This document shows, piece by piece, positions 37,779-39,255 of a stretch of DNA of 39,255 nucleotides. The stretch is from a virus, in IMG/VR virus record IMGVR_UViG_3300044655_001468, positions 1 through 39,255 of that record; one strand, given 5' to 3'. Within the stretch, counting starts at the first letter, position 1, and every line of letters starts with the position of its first letter. The position numbers and the translations under genes were made by a program. The notes below the pieces were generated by a model. That model was not told where the DNA came from. It saw nothing but the letters and a program-made list of their open reading frames with translations, and made no database searches.

Positions 37779-39028
37779 TGTCAGCAGTTAAATCGTTGAG
37801 AGTCATAGGATATGACTCAAGTAATTATGTTGTCACTTTTGAGGACAACAGCACTAAGCACTTTAGTGATTGTGTGAAGAATGAGAAGATTGCTTTATGC
37901 AATTTTCTTGGTATCTATTTCAAGGGTAAGCCTGCTCAGTATCATTCGCTGGTTGCGATTAATGATGCTATTGTGAATGGCAAGCCATTTATTGTTTATT
38001 CGCCTCCTGTACATTCAGTGCCTTATGAGCCCTTAGTGGTTCCTCAACCTACGGTTTCGGCTGGTTCGTTGGATGGTGCGATTCAACTTGTGGTGCATAA
38101 TGCGGTGCAAGTTGCATTGGACAAGTTCAAGGCTGGGGTTGATGAAACACAAGTTCAGCAACTAGTTGCCGATGCGATTGACCCACTGTTTAATGGCTTC
38201 AAGCATGAGGTCACCAAGCAGATTGATTCGCTTCGTCCTCAGGTCACGAATATCACGGTTGCCAATAAACCTACGGTTCAGATTCAAGGTGTTTTGCATA
38301 ATCGGTTTACCGATATTTTGCACACTGTTGGTGCTGGTGTCCATGCCTATTTGGTGGGTTCGGCTGGTACTGGTAAATCTACGATTGGCAAGCAAGTTGC
38401 TGATTCGTTGAATGTACCGTTTGCATCCAAGTCGGTTTCGGGGCAGACTCCTGAATCGGCGTTGGTGGGCTATATGGCTGGCGGTGGCAACTATGTTGGT
38501 ACCGAGTTTCGCCGTATCTTTGAGCATGGCGGTGTGTTCTTGCTGGATGAAGTAGACAACGGCAACCCGAATGTGCTCAATGTGCTAAACAGTGCCCTTG
38601 CGAACGATGCTATGGCGTTTGCCGATGGCATGGTTTCACGGCATCCGAATTTCGTTGCGATTGCCACAGCGAATACCTACGGTAATGGTGCTACCGCCGA
38701 GTATGTTGGTCGTAACCCGATTGACAAGGCGTTTCTCAATCGTTTTGCAACGATTGACATTGACATTGATGAGAATGTTGAAGATGCGATGCTTAATTCG
38801 GTTGGCTTGTCGTTGGATGTGTCCCGTTTGTGGATTACAGCGATTCGCAAGGCTAGAGCCAATGTGTTCAGTGCTGGGTTGCGAGTGTTGGTTACCCCAC
38901 GCAACACACTGAATGGTGCCAAGCAGATTGGTGCTGGGATGGCTCCTGCGAAGGCGTTTGCAACACAGATAACCGCTGGGCTCAAGCCTGAGCAGTTGGA
39001 CAAGGTAATGGCTGGTGTCACTATTTAG
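37778..39028 (+). CDS. MoxR-type AAA+ ATPase, 416 aa
   Basis: The AAA+ core is complete: Walker A GSAGTGKS (residues 194-201), Walker B FLLDEVD (254-260), sensor 1 IATANT (295-300) and arginine-finger region FLNRF with R322. The motif GYMAGGG (231-237) and NPNVLNVLNSALAN match the MoxR/CobS-like class. The first 180 residues are an unassigned N-terminal region with coiled-coil stretches and a short segment (GYDSSNYVVTFEDNSTKHF) like a small beta domain. MoxR ATPases act as remodelling chaperones with VWA partners; the gene 51 bp downstream is the candidate partner. Annotated as CobS-like in many phages, it is unlikely to make cobalamin. Confidence 0.86.
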   Translation: MSAVKSLRVIGYDSSNYVVTFEDNSTKHFSDCVKNEKIALCNFLGIYFKGKPAQYHSLVAINDAIVNGKPFIVYSPPVHSVPYEPLVVPQPTVSAGSLDGAIQLVVHNAVQVALDKFKAGVDETQVQQLVADAIDPLFNGFKHEVTKQIDSLRPQVTNITVANKPTVQIQGVLHNRFTDILHTVGAGVHAYLVGSAGTGKSTIGKQVADSLNVPFASKSVSGQTPESALVGYMAGGGNYVGTEFRRIFEHGGVFLLDEVDNGNPNVLNVLNSALANDAMAFADGMVSRHPNFVAIATANTYGNGATAEYVGRNPIDKAFLNRFATIDIDIDENVEDAMLNSVGLSLDVSRLWITAIRKARANVFSAGLRVLVTPRNTLNGAKQIGAGMAPAKAFATQITAGLKPEQLDKVMAGVTI

Positions 39029-39060
39029 TGGCATCGGTTATCATTCAATATCGTTTTTAC

Positions 39061-39076
39061 GAAACTGGGAGGTTTC
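39061..39076 (+). promoter_or_regulatory. Shine-Dalgarno hairpin of the 39080 gene
   Basis: GAAAC 39061-39065 pairs with GTTTC 39072-39076 around loop TGGGAG, three bases before the ATG. The stem differs from the hairpins before 37337 (GAAC/GTTC) and 37778 (TACGAC/GTTGTA) while the loop is identical. Confidence 0.65.
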
Positions 39077-39079
39077 ATT

Positions 39080-39255
39080 ATGGGTACATTAACTTGGGTT
39101 AATGGTAAGAATATTGTGCTAGATAAGTTTGATTCGTTTGGTGACATGTTGGCTTATGCCAATGCGAACCCGAACAAACAGCAATCAGATAAAGGCGATA
39201 CCACATTTTGTGAAACTGCGAACTATGCGGAGGCTCACAAGTTGGCTGTTGAGGG
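39080..39255 (+). CDS. 5' part of the AAA+ partner gene (continues at base 1)
   Basis: The ATG at 39080 opens MGTLTWVNGKNIVLDKFDSFGDMLAYANANPN and runs off the window end in frame; base 39129 equals base 1, so the gene finishes at 767 (271 residues in all). See the entry for 1-767 for domain reading. The first 22 residues, absent from the other part of the window, contain a short strand and the FDSFGDMLAYA segment that phage homologues share next to AAA+ genes. The GGGAGG ribosome site inside a hairpin fixes the start. Confidence 0.88.
   Translation, partial: MGTLTWVNGKNIVLDKFDSFGDMLAYANANPNKQQSDKGDTTFCETANYAEAHKLAVE
39129..39255. repeat. Right copy of the 127-bp terminal repeat
   Basis: Identical to bases 1-127. 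It is inside the 39080/767 gene. One copy should be removed to obtain the circular genome of 39,128 bp. Confidence 0.95.

Overview
This window is a complete, circularly closed genome of an uncultured tailed phage with podovirus-like virion genes. The last 127 bases (39129-39255) repeat the first 127 exactly, so the unique circle is 39,128 bp and one gene (39080 through 767) runs across the arbitrary break. There is no integrase, repressor or partition gene, so I read it as a lytic phage. The host cannot be fixed from sequence alone. A Thr/Ser-rich secreted protein, a soluble SLT lysozyme plus M15 peptidase lysis pair, and consensus GGAGG ribosome sites fit a phage of an aquatic actinobacterium. 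Several accessory families (DUF5872-like, DUF6321-like, 2OG-Fe(II) oxygenases) are common in marine and freshwater phages.

Layout. Two transcription blocks converge at about 9.45 kb. The rightward early/replication block runs from 37.3 kb through the break to 9.45 kb. It holds a MoxR-type AAA+ ATPase and its downstream partner, small zinc-ribbon and membrane proteins, a Cas4/RecB-like nuclease, a RecA/DnaB-like helicase, an archaeo-eukaryotic-type primase, a PD-(D/E)XK-like protein, a RusA resolvase, a sigma-region-4-like protein and a MazG-like (DUF1599) protein. No family A, B or C DNA polymerase and no phage RNA polymerase is present. The leftward late block runs from 35.3 kb down to 9.45 kb. 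Read in its own direction it gives terminase small subunit, fibre-like proteins, a glycine-rich adhesin, three 2OG-Fe(II) oxygenases, a PA14/Ser-Thr-rich secreted protein, holin-like proteins, M15 peptidase, SLT lysozyme, terminase large subunit, portal, scaffold, major capsid protein, a head protein, a strong hairpin terminator, a run of tiny Lys-rich proteins, adaptor, nozzle-like protein, small internal proteins and a 1,858-residue ejection-type protein. Most late genes are coupled by TAATG or TAGTG stop/start overlaps. A third short rightward block (35.48-36.42 kb) encodes three very basic proteins, followed by about 0.9 kb of non-coding DNA.

The most interesting layer is RNA. A complete type II hammerhead ribozyme (778-844) lies between the first two early genes, with every core position conserved. 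Six early genes that have a free leader (starts at 871, 1354, 4625, 37337, 37778 and 39080) all carry their Shine-Dalgarno sequence in the loop of a small hairpin. The loop is conserved and the stem sequences differ but stay paired, which suggests a shared translational switch. Two of these leaders also fold into three-way junctions with the same closing-stem motif. The non-coding region at 36.42-37.34 kb carries an AT-rich tract, a perfect DnaA-box match, G7 tracts in inverted orientation and a possible branched RNA, and is the best candidate for the replication origin or packaging site.
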